Source: Ruminococcus sp.
Lineage (GTDB): Bacteria > Bacillota > Clostridia > Oscillospirales > Ruminococcaceae
DNA: 64,000 bases
Assembly: GCA_015066935.1 (NCBI GenBank)
Contig: SVNK01000001.1
Location: 62,001-126,000 of the forward strand
Reading direction: 5' to 3'
A program made the position numbers and the translations under genes. The stretch's first letter is position 1; every line of letters starts with the position of its first letter. Of this stretch, positions 63,665 to 64,000 are shown piece by piece. The notes under the pieces are model-generated. The model was not told the DNA's origin, ran no database searches, and saw nothing but the letters and a program-made list of their open reading frames with translations.

Positions 63665-64000
63665 TTATCTTCCAAGAAGCTTGCTCGCCTCTGCCATCAT
63701 TTCCTCAACGATGTCCTTACACGGCTTGACATCGTTTACCATACCAGCGATAAGTCCGCAGAGGAACGAGCCTTCCTCAACATTACCGTCCTGAACTGCC
63801 TTTCTCAGCGAACCGAGTGTTACTTCCTCAAACTGTTCGGGAGTGAGAGTGCCGTCCTTTTCACCGTTTGCAAGCATCTTCGCAAACTTTGTCTTGATAT
63901 TTCTGCACGGATGACCTGTATAACGTCCCGTAACGACGTTGTCGGTGTCCTTTGCCTTTACGACAAGCTCCTTGAAGGTCGGGTGAATCTGACACTCCTC
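63665..64000 (-). CDS. fabK: Enoyl-ACP reductase II, C-terminal part (5' end outside window)
   Basis: The open frame runs in from the right edge and ends at TAA 63665, giving 111 residues. DTDNVVTGRYTGHPCRNI and GSFLCGLIAGMVNDV match the C-terminal third of FabK-type (nitronate monooxygenase-fold) reductases. FabK is an FMN enoyl reductase used instead of FabI in many Clostridia. The gene order fabK ... fabG-fabF supports this. Confidence 0.85.
   Translation of the reverse strand, partial: EECQIHPTFKELVVKAKDTDNVVTGRYTGHPCRNIKTKFAKMLANGEKDGTLTPEQFEEVTLGSLRKAVQDGNVEEGSFLCGLIAGMVNDVKPCKDIVEEMMAEASKLLGR

Overview
The window comes from a low-to-mid GC Gram-positive anaerobe of the class Clostridia, most likely a Ruminococcus-type member of the Oscillospiraceae. 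The reasons are an unbroken S10-spc-alpha ribosomal operon with zinc-binding (C+) versions of S14, S18, L24 and L36, a T-box leader, Firmicutes-style -35/-10 promoters with 17-base spacers, a ferredoxin-type 2-oxoacid oxidoreductase, an NfnAB-like flavoprotein pair, and a fab/acc operon that uses FabK. Species identity is inference; there is no 16S gene here.

Layout. 1-3 kb: the tail of an unknown gene, tRNA-Leu(GAG), a small membrane protein and an ECF sigma factor with a membrane partner. 3-8 kb: purL and mtaB (minus). 8.3-10 kb: an HPr-like protein without the phosphorylatable His, a NERD protein and a DUF378 protein. 10-11 kb: the rpsF-ssb-rpsR operon, then mntP. 12-15 kb: a T-box-led unit (hypothetical, SPL-type radical SAM, GNAT remnant, tyrS), tRNA-Thr(GGT) and a zeta-toxin-like P-loop protein. 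16.2-31.8 kb: 32 genes from rpsJ to rplQ, all on the minus strand, behind a leader of about 320 nt that holds an intrinsic terminator. 32.3-43.5 kb: an eight-gene minus-strand operon with a 981-residue solute-binding protein, two separate pairs of sugar-type ABC permeases, an NHL/TPR protein, a YIP1-family protein and a DUF5696 protein, but no ATPase. 43.7-52.2 kb: plus-strand genes for an alpha/beta hydrolase, a duplicated membrane domain, a MurF-like ligase with a membrane N-terminus, D-Ala-D-Ala ligase, a lipoprotein, a hexapeptide acetyltransferase homologue and NfnAB-like subunits. 52.3-55.7 kb: a four-subunit 2-oxoacid:ferredoxin oxidoreductase and a P-loop ATPase. 56.2-64 kb: the fatty-acid synthesis operon fabK...fabG-fabF-accB-fabZ-accC-accD-accA-acpP.

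The gaps hold two families of dispersed palindromic repeats. One is a short element built around GGACGACCATTGGTCGTCC and its relatives. The other is an element of about 310 bp, seen twice, that is an imperfect palindrome over its whole length and has paired base changes between copies. Other evolutionary traces are a tandem duplication that made a free-standing copy of the MurF-like membrane domain, a duplicated 5' end of fabG beside two related zinc-ribbon genes inside the fab operon, and a frameshifted GNAT remnant in front of tyrS.

The strongest candidate for an undescribed system is the ATPase-less double-permease operon at 32.3-43.5 kb. The 310-bp palindromic element is the strongest non-coding candidate.
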